In this document: positions 1 to 12,318 of the stretch, in pieces
Numbering within the stretch: the stretch's first letter is position 1
How the letters are laid out: the number at the start of each line of letters is the position of its first letter
Assembly (NCBI GenBank): GCA_002713695.1
Contig: PAUB01000019.1
Coordinates: forward strand, 41,691-105,690
Length of the DNA: 64,000 nucleotides
Direction of reading: 5' to 3'
DNA from: Opitutaceae bacterium
Lineage (GTDB): Bacteria > Verrucomicrobiota > Verrucomicrobiia > Opitutales > Opitutaceae
Notes under the pieces: generated by a model
Seen by the model: only the letters and a program-made list of their open reading frames with translations
What the model was told of the DNA's origin: nothing
Database searches by the model: none
Position numbers and translations under genes: made by a program

Positions 1-2
1 TG

Positions 3-896
3 CAACTGACCGCGGTGTTCACTCAGCCAGATCGACCGGTTGGCCGTGGGCAGAAGTTGCGCGCCAATGAGATCAAGCAATGGGCGGAGGCACGAAACCT
101 AACGGTCTACCAACCTGAACGCATAGACGAAGCGGCGCAGAAGAGTTATGCCGAATTGGCCACAGACCTATCTCTCGTGATGGCCTACGGCCATATCCTC
201 AAACAGGATTTCATCGACACGCCGAGATTGGGAACGCTGAACCTCCACACATCGGTTCTCCCGAAGTATCGCGGCGCTTCGCCGATTCAGACGGCGATCG
301 CGATGGGCGAACGTGAAACAGGAGTCTCGTTGATGCGCATCGTGCGCGCATTGGATGCAGGACCAGTCGCGGATTGCGAGAAGGTGACCATCGGGCGTTT
401 GGATACCGCTCTGGATGTTGACACGAAACTCGCCGAAGTCTGCGTGCCGCTGGTGAGCCGAAATCTCTCTAGACTCGCGTCGGGTGATTTGGTGTTCACG
501 GAGCAAAACCATGATGATGCGACCTTCTGCCGACGCCTGATCAAAGGAGATGGCGTTCTGGATTTCACAGTCCCAGCGGTGGCATTGGCCGCTCGTATCA
601 ACGGGCTATTCCCATGGCCAGCCACCGTGCTACCCATCAATGGCCAACTCATCAAAGCTGGCCTCGCAACTGCTAAAGCGGGCGAGGGCGCAGCAGGTGC
701 AGTCCTGAGCTCAGACCAAGAAGGCCTATTGATTGGAACGGGAGATGGAGTTCTACGGCTCCACAAATTACAGCGCCCGGGAGCTAAAATGCTCCCTGTG
801 GGTGATTTTCTCCGGGGATTTCCCATTGAAGTGGGGACGTTAGTAGGATCCGCAAAGATGCCTCCGCTGGTATCGAATGCGCCTTTCTGTCGGTAG
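3..896 (+). CDS. fmt: Methionyl-tRNA formyltransferase, 5' end cut by window
   Basis: Fmt puts the formyl group from 10-formyl-THF on Met-tRNA(fMet) for translation initiation. The frame is open to the first base of the window, so the N-terminal few residues are missing; the GTG at 15 is internal, because the preceding codons (QLTAV) already match the family. Visible hallmarks are the TQPDRPVGRGQKL substrate loop, the N-terminal formyltransferase core with the LNLHTSVLPKYRGASPIQ segment holding the catalytic His and Arg, and a C-terminal OB-like tRNA-binding part ending in FLRGFPIEVG. A LysM protein gene follows 38 bases later on the same strand. Family assignment is secure. Confidence 0.95.
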   Translation, partial: QLTAVFTQPDRPVGRGQKLRANEIKQWAEARNLTVYQPERIDEAAQKSYAELATDLSLVMAYGHILKQDFIDTPRLGTLNLHTSVLPKYRGASPIQTAIAMGERETGVSLMRIVRALDAGPVADCEKVTIGRLDTALDVDTKLAEVCVPLVSRNLSRLASGDLVFTEQNHDDATFCRRLIKGDGVLDFTVPAVALAARINGLFPWPATVLPINGQLIKAGLATAKAGEGAAGAVLSSDQEGLLIGTGDGVLRLHKLQRPGAKMLPVGDFLRGFPIEVGTLVGSAKMPPLVSNAPFCR

Positions 897-934
897 GTCT
901 TGTTTTTGCTCACGGGTTTTCCCAAGCTGCTGAC

Positions 935-1510
935 ATGTTGATACGTCTGTTTTTGGGATTCTTACTCACTGCCACAGTTGGTTTCGCACAAGGTGCGTCG
1001 CCCCTGCAATACGAAGTCGCAAACTTACGTGAGGATGTTCGTGGCATGGTGCAGCAAGTCGGCCAACTGACATTGCGAATCGAAGATCTTGAGCGTGAAA
1101 ACGCTTCACTGAGAGAAAGAGCCGATGCCACCGCCGCGACATTTGCCACGGTTGAACAGCTCAGCGATTCGATGGCCGACCTCAATCGCGTGGCCAAAGC
1201 AGCTGCCGCGGAAAGTAAATCCGAAGTCCTCAAGGAGGTAGCGAAGCAAATGAGTAAGCTCGCTCGCCAAACCAATGCGGCGATTGATTCACTGGCGAAA
1301 GGCATGGCTCAACGACCCGCTGTGCAAACCAAGTTCTCCGATGATTTCGCGATGGAGGGAATCAGTTACACGATTCAAAAAGGCGACACGTTGTCTTCGA
1401 TCGCGAAAAAGACTGGAGCGACCGTCAAAGATATCACCAACGCCAACAAGATCTCCGATCCAACTCGCATTCAAGTGGGGCAAACACTCTTCATTCCTGC
1501 TAAGAAATAA
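935..1510 (+). CDS. Secreted coiled-coil protein with C-terminal LysM domain
   Basis: A 191-residue exported protein. A signal peptide is visible at about residues 1-20 (LFLGFLLTATVGFAQG), then a long hydrophilic heptad-like region (about 25-110) rich in Leu, Glu and Arg that looks like coiled coil, then one LysM repeat at about 146-190 (YTIQKGDTLSSIAKK ... VGQTLFIP). LysM domains bind peptidoglycan, so the protein probably anchors to the cell wall from the periplasm; its partner is unknown. The parB start lies 5 bases after its stop, suggesting co-transcription. Confidence 0.85.
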   Translation: MLIRLFLGFLLTATVGFAQGASPLQYEVANLREDVRGMVQQVGQLTLRIEDLERENASLRERADATAATFATVEQLSDSMADLNRVAKAAAAESKSEVLKEVAKQMSKLARQTNAAIDSLAKGMAQRPAVQTKFSDDFAMEGISYTIQKGDTLSSIAKKTGATVKDITNANKISDPTRIQVGQTLFIPAKK

Positions 1511-1515
1511 TCTCT

Positions 1516-2457
1516 ATGTCCGCCGCACCTAAATCACGTCTCGGCCGAGGACTTGGCAGTCTGATCGCCAAAGCTACTCCTGCCACCGCAGCTAAAAAAT
1601 CCGCTGCGGCACCTGCGCCAAAGGCGCCTCCAGCTAACACTGAAACGCTCACCGGTGCGCCCGGATACGCTGAGATTGCGGTCTCGCAGATCGAACCGAG
1701 CCCCTTTCAAGCGCGTCGAGAGTTCACGACAGATCAACTGAGTGAATTAGCCGAGAGCATCCGCTCGGAAGGACTGCTGCAACCCATCGTCGTGCGCAAA
1801 GTAGGCGATTCGTATCAACTCATCGCCGGTGAACGTCGATGGCGCGCCTTTCAATCGCTCAAGCTCAAGAAGATCGCCGCCCGCATCGTCGAAGCAAATG
1901 ACGCTTCGTCGGCCACGCTCGGGTTGATCGAGAATCTGCAACGCGAAGGGCTCAATCCGATTGAAGAAGCTCATGGTTATGCGAGCTTGATCAGAGATTT
2001 TGACCTTACGCAGGAATCCGCTGCGGATCGCGTAGGGAAGGGCCGCGCGACTGTTGCGAATACATTGCGCCTTCTCTCGTTAGACGCGGAAACTCAGGGT
2101 TTTCTCGGAAAGGGACTGCTCAGCGTGGGCCACGCCAAAGTCTTGTTGGGTGTGACTGATGCCGCGCGCCGGAAGTTACTGGCTCGTCAAATCATTGAGG
2201 CCGGCCTAAGTGTGCGCGCGACGGAAAAGCTCGTGCAAGGTGATCGTAGTGCTGTCGGTGGAAAGAAGAAGCGCGTGGCTAAGGGGGTGTCTTCGAAAGA
2301 TGCCGCGGCCGTCGCCAATATTGAGAAAAAGCTAACTTCGCACCTTGGCGCACGATCGGCCGTGCTTCATTCCGGCAAGAAGGGCCGCATTGTGATCGAA
2401 TATAACGGCAACGATGATTTACAGCGCGTGTTGGCTAAAATCGGCGTCGAATTGTAA
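1516..2457 (+). CDS. parB: Chromosome-partitioning protein ParB
   Basis: A 313-residue ParB that loads at parS sites as a CTP-dependent clamp. An Ala/Pro/Lys-rich N-terminal segment (1-45) is followed by the ParB/Srx CTP-binding domain with IEPSPFQARREF and the GERRWRA motif, then IENLQREGLNPIEEAHGY leading into the helix-turn-helix region (about 150-240). The C-terminal tail (260-313) is the dimerisation part. The usual N-terminal ParA-interacting stretch is short and basic. No parA is seen in the window; it may lie elsewhere on the chromosome. Confidence 0.95.
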   Translation: MSAAPKSRLGRGLGSLIAKATPATAAKKSAAAPAPKAPPANTETLTGAPGYAEIAVSQIEPSPFQARREFTTDQLSELAESIRSEGLLQPIVVRKVGDSYQLIAGERRWRAFQSLKLKKIAARIVEANDASSATLGLIENLQREGLNPIEEAHGYASLIRDFDLTQESAADRVGKGRATVANTLRLLSLDAETQGFLGKGLLSVGHAKVLLGVTDAARRKLLARQIIEAGLSVRATEKLVQGDRSAVGGKKKRVAKGVSSKDAAAVANIEKKLTSHLGARSAVLHSGKKGRIVIEYNGNDDLQRVLAKIGVEL

Positions 2458-2534
2458 ATAGCAGCCAGCGATTCATATCATATCAGCTAACTTTTAGCAC
2501 CGATCCCTGCATTGACAAAGAGTCTGATGAAGGG

Positions 2535-2888
2535 ATGCTATCGACCTTTACTATGAGCATTCTCCTCGGAATTTTCACTTTCATCCTCATCCTTATCTCC
2601 ATATTTTTGGTTCTGCTGGTTCTTATGCAGAAGGCAAAAGACGGAGGCATGGGCGCTGCTTTGGGCGGCGGTATGACTGAAGCCACTTTCGGCGCAGATA
2701 CGGATAACATGCTAAGCAAGCTGACGATCAACATGACGATCGCCTTCTTCGTATTGGCTTTCCTCCTTTACCTCGGCCACATCTACCAGCGCGCCCATAT
2801 GGACATTGGTGCAGGGAGCAGCCTGCCGACAATCGAAGCACCTGCTACGATGGACGCGCCTGTTCCTGCAGGGGGAACAACCGAGTAA
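2535..2888 (+). CDS. secG: Protein translocase subunit SecG
   Basis: A small membrane protein of 117 residues with two hydrophobic segments (about 8-28 and 63-83) separated by the SecG loop, which carries VLMQKAKDGGMGAALGG. It is the accessory subunit of the SecYEG channel. The start could be the ATG at 2535 or the in-frame ATG at 2553; the second places the first membrane helix at the very N terminus, as in most SecG proteins. The tail (95-117) is variable and Pro/Ala-rich. It lies between parB and a LolA-like gene on the same strand. Confidence 0.9.
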   Translation: MLSTFTMSILLGIFTFILILISIFLVLLVLMQKAKDGGMGAALGGGMTEATFGADTDNMLSKLTINMTIAFFVLAFLLYLGHIYQRAHMDIGAGSSLPTIEAPATMDAPVPAGGTTE

Positions 2889-2896
2889 ACCCGACT

Positions 2897-3784
2897 GTGT
2901 TTGGTTACTTGAAGTCCACACCCGCCATGATTCGGTGGGCGTTTTTCATGCTCGCGTGCCTCTTGGTCACGCCGATTTTCGCTGGACCCAGATCGAAATC
3001 GATTCAGGTGCCTAAGCAATTCATGCAGTTAGGTGAACCTGATCAGGAGAAGGGGCGCGAGGTCTTAGAGTCTTTCCGGGGGATGGGTATTCAGGGTGAC
3101 TACTACTTGCAAGTTGAGCTCAAAGTCCGTCCACGTCGAGTCGATGAAATCGTGTTTTCCGGACGATTGTGGGGGAGTCGAAGTTACCTGGGGCCAGTCT
3201 CCCGTGTTGAGTTGAAAGACCAGGACGGTCAGGTGCGTCGCTACCTGTTGCAGAATGGGAGCGAGCCAACGGTGTGGTCGTGGCGAGAGGGCGATAAAGC
3301 TCCGAGCATGACCTCTAAGCATCTCTTTGAGCCACTCGTGGCTCAAACCGAACTGACATTGTTTGATCTCCAAATGCCTTACCTCTATTGGCCGAGCTTC
3401 AGGTTTGAAGGCACAAGTAAGATTCTCGGAAGAATTGCTCATGTTTTTCTGTTGAACCCACCGGAAAAGATGGCCGCGGAATATTCATCCTTGGGTGGCG
3501 TCCGCGTGTATTTGGACACTCAATATCACGCGATGGTTAAATCGTTTCAGGTCGATCAGCAGGGGCAAAATTTGAAATCAATGACAGTTCGAGATATCGA
3601 GAAAGTGTCAGGGCAGTGGATGGTGAAAAAAATCGATCTACGAAATGAAGTCACACGTGACAAAACACGTTTTCAAGTTGTTCGAGCGGCGTTGAATCTG
3701 GATTTCTCCCCCCAGCTCTTTACCTCACAATCACTCTCGATTGATGTGCCTGCTCCTGAGCAAACGGTTTCACTCGGCCGCTGA
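2897..3784 (+). CDS. Secreted LolA/outer-membrane-lipoprotein-sorting-like protein
   Basis: About 290 residues with an N-terminal signal sequence (WAFFMLACLLVTPIFA) and then a beta-rich body without membrane helices. The pattern of LKVRPRRVDEIVFSGRLWG, followed by strands ending in KKIDLRNEV, fits the outer-membrane lipoprotein-sorting (LolA-like, TP_0789-type) fold; this is a fold-level guess without catalytic residues to check. The start is either GTG 2897 or ATG 2927; the latter gives a cleaner signal peptide (MIRWAFF). It begins 8 bases after secG and was probably transcribed with it. Confidence 0.65.
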   Translation: MFGYLKSTPAMIRWAFFMLACLLVTPIFAGPRSKSIQVPKQFMQLGEPDQEKGREVLESFRGMGIQGDYYLQVELKVRPRRVDEIVFSGRLWGSRSYLGPVSRVELKDQDGQVRRYLLQNGSEPTVWSWREGDKAPSMTSKHLFEPLVAQTELTLFDLQMPYLYWPSFRFEGTSKILGRIAHVFLLNPPEKMAAEYSSLGGVRVYLDTQYHAMVKSFQVDQQGQNLKSMTVRDIEKVSGQWMVKKIDLRNEVTRDKTRFQVVRAALNLDFSPQLFTSQSLSIDVPAPEQTVSLGR

Positions 3785-3803
3785 TCACAGCGAGCCATTC
3801 AAT

Positions 3804-3830
3804 AAAAAACCCCTTGGATAATCCAAGGGG
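3804..3830 (-). terminator. Intrinsic terminator of the ABC ATPase gene
   Basis: An inverted repeat CCCCTTGGAT / ATCCAAGGGG (3810-3830) is preceded on the plus strand by six A, so on the minus strand a GC-rich hairpin is followed by six T. It lies 33 bases beyond the stop of the minus-strand ATPase gene. The plus-strand side has no T run, so the upstream convergent gene is not served equally well. Confidence 0.8.
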
Positions 3831-3862
3831 CTGAATGTAATAGGAAAGGGAAGTAGTGCAGA

Positions 3863-4993
3863 CTACTTCAACACGTCTTCAGTGGTCGGATCGAACAAAT
3901 GCACCTGATCCATTTGGAAGGTAATTTGAACTTTTTGGCCGACATCGAAGCGATCAGAAGCACGCACCCGGGCAATGAATGAATGTTCACCGCTATTGAG
4001 ATAAAGATAGGTCTCAGCGCCCATGGGCTCAGAAACTTCTACATTCACCTCAATTGTATGTTCCGGTGTAGGTGCGCTGAGGTTAAGTGAATCCTGGGCG
4101 TCTTCGGGACGGATACCGAAGACGATTTCTTTACCGACATAAGCAGATGCTTTCGCGGCGAGATTGTCGGTCAGTTGAACCTTGAAAGGGGCTTCCTTCG
4201 TATTGGTCTCGGCAAAAACCACGTGATTACCATCACGCGCGAGCGTGCCCTTGAAGAAATTCATCGGAGGCGAACCGATAAATCCCGCGACAAACATGTT
4301 TTTCGGGTGGTTGTAGAGATCGAGCGGCTCGTCGACCTGCATGATATCCCCATCCTTCATCACGCAGATCCGGTCGCCCATCGTCATGGCCTCAACTTGG
4401 TCGTGAGTGACATAGATCATGGTGGCTCCAAGACGGGCATGGAGCTTGGAAATATCTGTGCGAGTCGAAACACGCATCTTCGCATCAAGATTGGAAAGAG
4501 GTTCGTCGAAAAGGAATACCTTCGGGCGGCGAACGATCGCACGGCCCACCGCCACACGTTGACGTTGTCCACCGGAAAGCGCCTTCGGACGGCGCTCAAG
4601 TAGCTCTTCCAATCCAAGCATCGACGCAGCATCACGCACGCGCTTATCGATGTCCTCCTTCGGGAACTTACGCAGCTTCAAACCAAACGCCATGTTATCA
4701 TAGACGGTCATGTGCGGGTAGAGCGCGTAATTCTGAAACACCATCGCGATGTCGCGATCCTTAGGCAGAACGTTGTTCACGACTTTGCCATCGATACTGA
4801 TTTCACCATTGGTGATATCCTCCAAACCAGCTATCATCCTAAGAGTCGTTGATTTGCCACAACCCGAGGGGCCAACGAGCACCATAAATTCACGATCCTC
4901 GATTTCGAGGTTGATTCCCTTTACGGCCGTGAAGCCGGGGCCAGTTTTTTCAGGGTAAATTTTAACCAACTTATCAATTACAACGCGAGCCAT
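3863..4993 (-). CDS. ugpC: Sugar ABC transporter ATPase, MalK/UgpC/MsmX type
   Basis: A 376-residue cytoplasmic ATPase of the CUT1 carbohydrate-import family. Walker [13 protein letters not shown], signature [18 protein letters not shown], Walker [15 protein letters not shown] and the switch-loop THDQVEAM are all present, followed by the C-terminal OB/TOBE region (about 240-376) typical of MalK-like subunits. No permease or binding-protein genes are nearby, so it probably serves several sugar importers, as MsmX does in Bacillus (inference). Its own terminator follows; the upstream 140 bases hold no gene. Confidence 0.9.
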   Translation of the reverse strand: MARVVIDKLVKIYPEKTGPGFTAVKGINLEIEDREFMVLVGPSGCGKSTTLRMIAGLEDITNGEISIDGKVVNNVLPKDRDIAMVFQNYALYPHMTVYDNMAFGLKLRKFPKEDIDKRVRDAASMLGLEELLERRPKALSGGQRQRVAVGRAIVRRPKVFLFDEPLSNLDAKMRVSTRTDISKLHARLGATMIYVTHDQVEAMTMGDRICVMKDGDIMQVDEPLDLYNHPKNMFVAGFIGSPPMNFFKGTLARDGNHVVFAETNTKEAPFKVQLTDNLAAKASAYVGKEIVFGIRPEDAQDSLNLSAPTPEHTIEVNVEVSEPMGAETYLYLNSGEHSFIARVRASDRFDVGQKVQITFQMDQVHLFDPTTEDVLK

Positions 4994-5134
4994 GGAAATA
5001 GTATAATTTAGGGGTGAGAAGACATCGCGAAAATCAAGGATTCACAACACGAGTCAATGCCTTAGCTCTTCATTTTTTGCGTTGCGACCTGAGAGTGTAT
5101 CGGGCTGCATCATATTTTACTCGATTTCAACACA

Positions 5135-5494
5135 ATGCCATCCCGCCAGATTAAAAAGCCTGCACCCGTAACATTCGATCTTTCCCTCGATCTGCTCGCG
5201 AAAATCGAAGTATGTCGGAAGGACCTTGAAGCGGAGACAACGAGCGACGTAATCCGAGTGGCATTGGATCAGTTTGATTTCGCGGGATGTCAGCCGGAAG
5301 TGATTCCGCATCGCCAAATTTCGGTGCGTTTAAATTTAGAACAACGCGCCAATCTCAAGCGATTCGCTCGCGTAAAAGGTGTTAGCGTCGGCGAGCTTCT
5401 ACGCATGGCCGTCGAGTCGATGCCTGCTCCTAAGCCTAAGGCCAAGCAGAAAAAGCCGATAGCTAAAAAGAAGAAGACTGTTCGACGCAAGTAA
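5135..5494 (+). CDS. Small tandem ribbon-helix-helix-like protein with Lys-rich tail
   Basis: A 119-residue protein with no family I can name. Two similar units are visible: residues about 9-48 (APVTFDLSLDLLAKIEV ... SDVIRVALDQF) and about 62-95 (QISVRLNLEQRANLKRFA ... VGELLRMAVESM). Each has a beta strand followed by two helices, the pattern of a ribbon-helix-helix DNA-binding motif. The last 24 residues are almost all Lys, Pro and Ala, like a histone-H1 tail. A DNA-binding or nucleoid role is inferred. It is a single gene between a divergent ATPase and an aminotransferase. Confidence 0.65.
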   Translation: MPSRQIKKPAPVTFDLSLDLLAKIEVCRKDLEAETTSDVIRVALDQFDFAGCQPEVIPHRQISVRLNLEQRANLKRFARVKGVSVGELLRMAVESMPAPKPKAKQKKPIAKKKKTVRRK

Positions 5495-5625
5495 GGCGCG
5501 AGCTAGTCGCATCGTGATTTCGGCAGACGTGAGCTGATCGGGTTGCGCGGAGATGACATGGTTTTCGCATTCCGAATGCTTGCCAATAAGAGTGAAGTTG
5601 CGCTTTAGTCTTTCCTCGAAAGCTA

Positions 5626-6810
5626 ATGACGACACCACAGCCACTATCTACTTGGGCCCGTAACATTTCTCCTTCGCCAACTTTGGCGGTGGACGCAAAA
5701 GCCAAGGCATTGATTGCCGCTGGAGAGGACGTTTGCAGTTTCGCCGCTGGTGAGCCTGATTTCGATACTCCTCAGCACATCAAGGATGCTTGCGAGCAAG
5801 CTTTGCGCGACGGTAAGACCAAATACGCGGCTACACCCGGCATCTTGCCACTTCGCGAGGCGATTGCCGGTCAGTATGCTGATGACTACGGCTACACAAT
5901 TTCGCCCTCACAGGTGGTCGTATCTCCCGGTGGCAAATACTCCTGCTATCTCGGCATCCTCGCAGTTTGCTCTCCCGGCGATGAAGTGATCATCCCCGCG
6001 CCATATTGGGTGAGCTACCCCGAAATGGTGAAGTTATCCGGTGCCAAACCAACATTTGTCCTCTGCGACGATACTACCGAGTTTAAGCTCACCGCCGAAA
6101 AGCTCGAAGCGGCGATCACGCCAAAGTCTCGGATGCTCATTCTCTGCAATCCATCGAATCCTACCGGCGCGGTGTATTCGCGCGAAGAGATAGCCGCGAT
6201 CATCGCAGTAGCAGTGAAGCACAACCTCTACATATTATCCGACGAAATGTATGAGCGCCTGATCTATGATGATGCGAAGCCCACCTGTGTCGCTACGTTG
6301 TCACCAGAAGCGGCCGAACGCACCATCACCGTGGCTGGTTTCTCAAAAACTTACTCAATGACGGGGTGGCGGATCGGAACCACCGCAGCTCCCGCACCGA
6401 TTGCCAAAGCCTTGGTAAACATCCAGAGTCAGACCTCTTCAAATGTGACCACCTTTGCCCAATACGGCGCATTGGCGGCAATCACGGAAAAGGAAAAGAC
6501 CAGGGCTGCCCTTATCGAAATGCTGACCGCCTTTGATCGTCGCAGAAAGTATCTTCACAGAGAGTTGAACAACATCTCGGGGGTCAACTGTTTGCTCGCG
6601 CAAGGTGCATTTTACCTCTTCCCCAATGTATCGAGCTTCGGACTGTCGGATCTGGAATTCTGCGAACGTCTCCTCGAGACCGAAAATGTCGCGGCCGTCC
6701 CAGGAAGCGCATTCGGAGCGGAAGGCTATTTGCGACTCAGCTACGCCACCGCCGATGAAACGCTCCAAAAGGGAATAGAGCGGCTCACACGTTTCTGCGG
6801 AAGCCTGTAA
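5626..6810 (+). CDS. Pyridoxal-phosphate aminotransferase class I (aspartate type)
   Basis: A 394-residue fold-type I aminotransferase close to AspC/AAT of the Thermus/Bacillus subfamily. Marker segments are [15 protein letters not shown], the [14 protein letters not shown] substrate/PLP segment, [11 protein letters not shown] with the PLP-contacting Asp/Tyr, and [12 protein letters not shown] with the Schiff-base Lys. It most probably makes aspartate from oxaloacetate and glutamate in the cytoplasm; prephenate or other amino acid specificity cannot be excluded. The gene is monocistronic and converges on the SulP gene. Confidence 0.88.
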   Translation: MTTPQPLSTWARNISPSPTLAVDAKAKALIAAGEDVCSFAAGEPDFDTPQHIKDACEQALRDGKTKYAATPGILPLREAIAGQYADDYGYTISPSQVVVSPGGKYSCYLGILAVCSPGDEVIIPAPYWVSYPEMVKLSGAKPTFVLCDDTTEFKLTAEKLEAAITPKSRMLILCNPSNPTGAVYSREEIAAIIAVAVKHNLYILSDEMYERLIYDDAKPTCVATLSPEAAERTITVAGFSKTYSMTGWRIGTTAAPAPIAKALVNIQSQTSSNVTTFAQYGALAAITEKEKTRAALIEMLTAFDRRRKYLHRELNNISGVNCLLAQGAFYLFPNVSSFGLSDLEFCERLLETENVAAVPGSAFGAEGYLRLSYATADETLQKGIERLTRFCGSL

Positions 6811-6829
6811 AGTATAGATTCAATCTCAC

Positions 6830-6860
6830 AAAAAAGCCGGCCAGATCGGGCGCCTTTTTT
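6830..6860. terminator. Bidirectional terminator-like element between convergent genes
   Basis: Six A, an imperfect GC-rich stem (GCCGGCC ... GGGCGCC) and seven T lie between the convergent stops of the aminotransferase and SulP genes. The A and T runs give U tracts for both strands. The stem has mismatches, so strength is uncertain. Confidence 0.55.
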
Positions 6861-6877
6861 GTGTGCTACCACCAAGC

Positions 6878-8422
6878 TCAAATACGTGCCACACTGTAGT
6901 GAGGGTCGTCGTCCATTACCTCGATATCCACGAGTGTGCCAGCCTGCTTGAGCATGGCTTGGCAATCCGTTGAGAGATGACGCAGATGGAGGGTTTTACT
7001 GATCTTTCGATAACGCTCGGCGAGGGCATTAAGAGCTTCCAGTCCAGAGAGATCGCAGACCCTAGAATCACGAAAATCAATCACGACATTCTGCGGGTCA
7101 TTGGATGGATCGAATCGTTCGGAAAATTCCCGGACTGATCCAAAGTAAAGCAAACCATCCAGCACATAGATGCGCTCATCCGGTTCATCCTTCGTTTTCA
7201 TGAGATTGATGTGCTTGGAGCTTTTCCAGGCGAACACCAGCGCAGAGACGATCACACCCACGAGCACCGCGATGGCTAAATCAAATGCCACCGTTACTCC
7301 TGTCACGATAAGGATCACCATGATATCGCTTTTGGGGGCTTTGCCTACTGTCGCAAAGGTGGCCCATTCAAACGTGCTGATGACTACTATGAACATCACG
7401 CCAGTTAAGGCGGCCATGGGGATTCGATCAATAAATGGAGCTCCAACCAAAATAAACAGAATCAGGGCAATCGACGCGGCGAAGCCTGAAGTGCGGCCGC
7501 GGCCACCAGAACGAATATTAATCAGTGTTTGGCCGATCAACGCGCAGCCACCCATGCCCTTGAAGAAACCTGCCACCACATTGGCGATACCGAGCACAAC
7601 AGATTCACGATTACCGCTCCCGCGAGTTTCCGTGAGTTCATCTACTAGTTGCACCGTCATGAGCGATTCAATGAGGCCGACCGCCGCGAGAATCAAAGCG
7701 TATGGAAAAATGAAAACCAAGGTATCCCAGGTGAATGGAATATTCGGTAAATGCGGCATGGGGAAACCACCAGCGACTGAAGAGAGATCTCCGACCGTTT
7801 GCGTGTTTACGCCCGCCATCACGATACCGGTGACCACCAGAATAGCGATGAGCGAGGAGGGGATCGCCTTGGTGAGTTTTGGCAGGAGCCAAATAATCGC
7901 CATCGTGAGAAGCACGAGACCAACCATCGTGACCATCGCCGAGCCTTGGAGCCAATCACCAACCACCGCTCCGCTGCGTTCCTTAAACATATTGATTTGA
8001 GCGAGGAAAATCACCACGGCCAAACCATTCACAAATCCCATCATCACCGGATGCGGCACGAGCCGAATGAATCGGCTCAGTTTCAATCCACCGATAATCA
8101 ACTGGATCACACCCATCAAGACGACGGTCGCCAGTAAATATTCGAGACCTACTCCGTCACCGCCACGCTGGTTACCCTCATAAACGAGGGCCACCATGAC
8201 GACCGCTAGCGAACCGGCCGCCGCAGAAATCATCCCAGGACGACCGCCGAAAAGGGAAGTAATCAAGCAGACAATAAAGGCCGCATACATGCCGGTGAGA
8301 GGAGGCACTCCGGCCACAAATGCGAAGGCAATGGCCTCGGGCACAAGGGCGAGCGCAACGGTCAGACCAGACAGAACGTCGTCTTTCACGTTACCTCGTT
8401 TTTTGGTGAATGGATTTTTCAT
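6878..8422 (-). CDS. SulP family anion transporter with STAS domain
   Basis: A 514-residue inner-membrane transporter of the SLC26/SulP family. The first 400 residues carry roughly a dozen hydrophobic segments, starting with the family opening DVLSGLTVALALVPEAIAFAF and including the AGFFKGMGGCALIGQT segment. The C terminus (about 415-505) is a STAS domain with VIDFRDSRVCDLSGLEALNAL, placed in the cytoplasm. The substrate (sulfate, bicarbonate or other anion) cannot be read from sequence. It is monocistronic, with a terminator for the preceding operon just upstream. Confidence 0.92.
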   Translation of the reverse strand: MKNPFTKKRGNVKDDVLSGLTVALALVPEAIAFAFVAGVPPLTGMYAAFIVCLITSLFGGRPGMISAAAGSLAVVMVALVYEGNQRGGDGVGLEYLLATVVLMGVIQLIIGGLKLSRFIRLVPHPVMMGFVNGLAVVIFLAQINMFKERSGAVVGDWLQGSAMVTMVGLVLLTMAIIWLLPKLTKAIPSSLIAILVVTGIVMAGVNTQTVGDLSSVAGGFPMPHLPNIPFTWDTLVFIFPYALILAAVGLIESLMTVQLVDELTETRGSGNRESVVLGIANVVAGFFKGMGGCALIGQTLINIRSGGRGRTSGFAASIALILFILVGAPFIDRIPMAALTGVMFIVVISTFEWATFATVGKAPKSDIMVILIVTGVTVAFDLAIAVLVGVIVSALVFAWKSSKHINLMKTKDEPDERIYVLDGLLYFGSVREFSERFDPSNDPQNVVIDFRDSRVCDLSGLEALNALAERYRKISKTLHLRHLSTDCQAMLKQAGTLVDIEVMDDDPHYSVARI

Positions 8423-8439
8423 TAAAAGTAAATAAAGAC

Positions 8440-8469
8440 AAAAAAGGCGCCAACGCGGGGTCGACGCCT
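8440..8469 (-). terminator. Terminator of the Tgt-MnmD operon
   Basis: On the minus strand AGGCG and CGCCT arms (8445-8469), with weaker inner pairs, are followed by a run of six T. It lies between the last gene of the tgt operon (ends 8616) and the SulP start (8422), separating the two units. Confidence 0.55.
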
Positions 8470-8615
8470 ATCTCGAAAGAGAAATTATCGGGCCAACAGG
8501 AACACTCAGAACGCCCTAGAAGCCAGAACAAGCAGAAGAGAGAACGTGAGCCCTGTTTGAATTGCAATCACAAACAATTATGGCGAACGATCACTCGCTG
8601 AGTTGCTATCACCTG

Positions 8616-8867
8616 TCACTTCCCATCCAACAAAGCAGCAAGGGCGGCCTCGTCGATGTCACCCTTTACTGAATGAAGGTGATGGAGCACGCCCATGCGG
8701 TCATCTTCAGCGCTGGTGGAAACATCGATCACCCATTCCTCGGTATCGGCTTCGGTGACGAGCAACTCATCGGCCCAAGCGATGACTTCCTTGGGGTCAA
8801 CAAAGCCTCCGGTAAGACCTTTAATAAAGTATTCGGCGTGGGTGCGGATATTAACTGGATTGGACAT
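8616..8867 (-). CDS. Conserved-looking small acidic protein, function unknown
   Basis: An 83-residue acidic protein when read from the ATG at 8867 (MSNPVNIRTHAEYF); the longer frame from 8927 has a poor N terminus. No signal peptide or membrane helix. It contains WADELL and DEAALAALLDGK stretches predicted helical. I do not recognise the family. It is the last gene of a minus-strand unit with the YjdM/PhnA-like gene and the Tgt-MnmD fusion, 69 bases after the former. Confidence 0.6.
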   Translation of the reverse strand: MSNPVNIRTHAEYFIKGLTGGFVDPKEVIAWADELLVTEADTEEWVIDVSTSAEDDRMGVLHHLHSVKGDIDEAALAALLDGK

Positions 8868-8936
8868 AAGTTTCGAATTGAGAGGATGAGACATCTGAGC
8901 GCGAGCCAGAACTCGTCTTGCCTGCAAAATGAGAGC

Positions 8937-12313
<3,377 letters not shown>

Positions 12314-12318
12314 AAGAT

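Noticed and set aside
2512..2540. TTGACA at 2512-2517 as a secG promoter
   Set aside because: The best -10 candidate falls on or beyond the start codon, and a similar TTGACA before aroF has a 21-base spacer; both give poor promoters.
7170..8000. 276-codon plus-strand open frame
   Set aside because: It lies wholly inside and antisense to the SulP gene, is Thr/Ile/Pro-rich and matches no family; it is a shadow frame.
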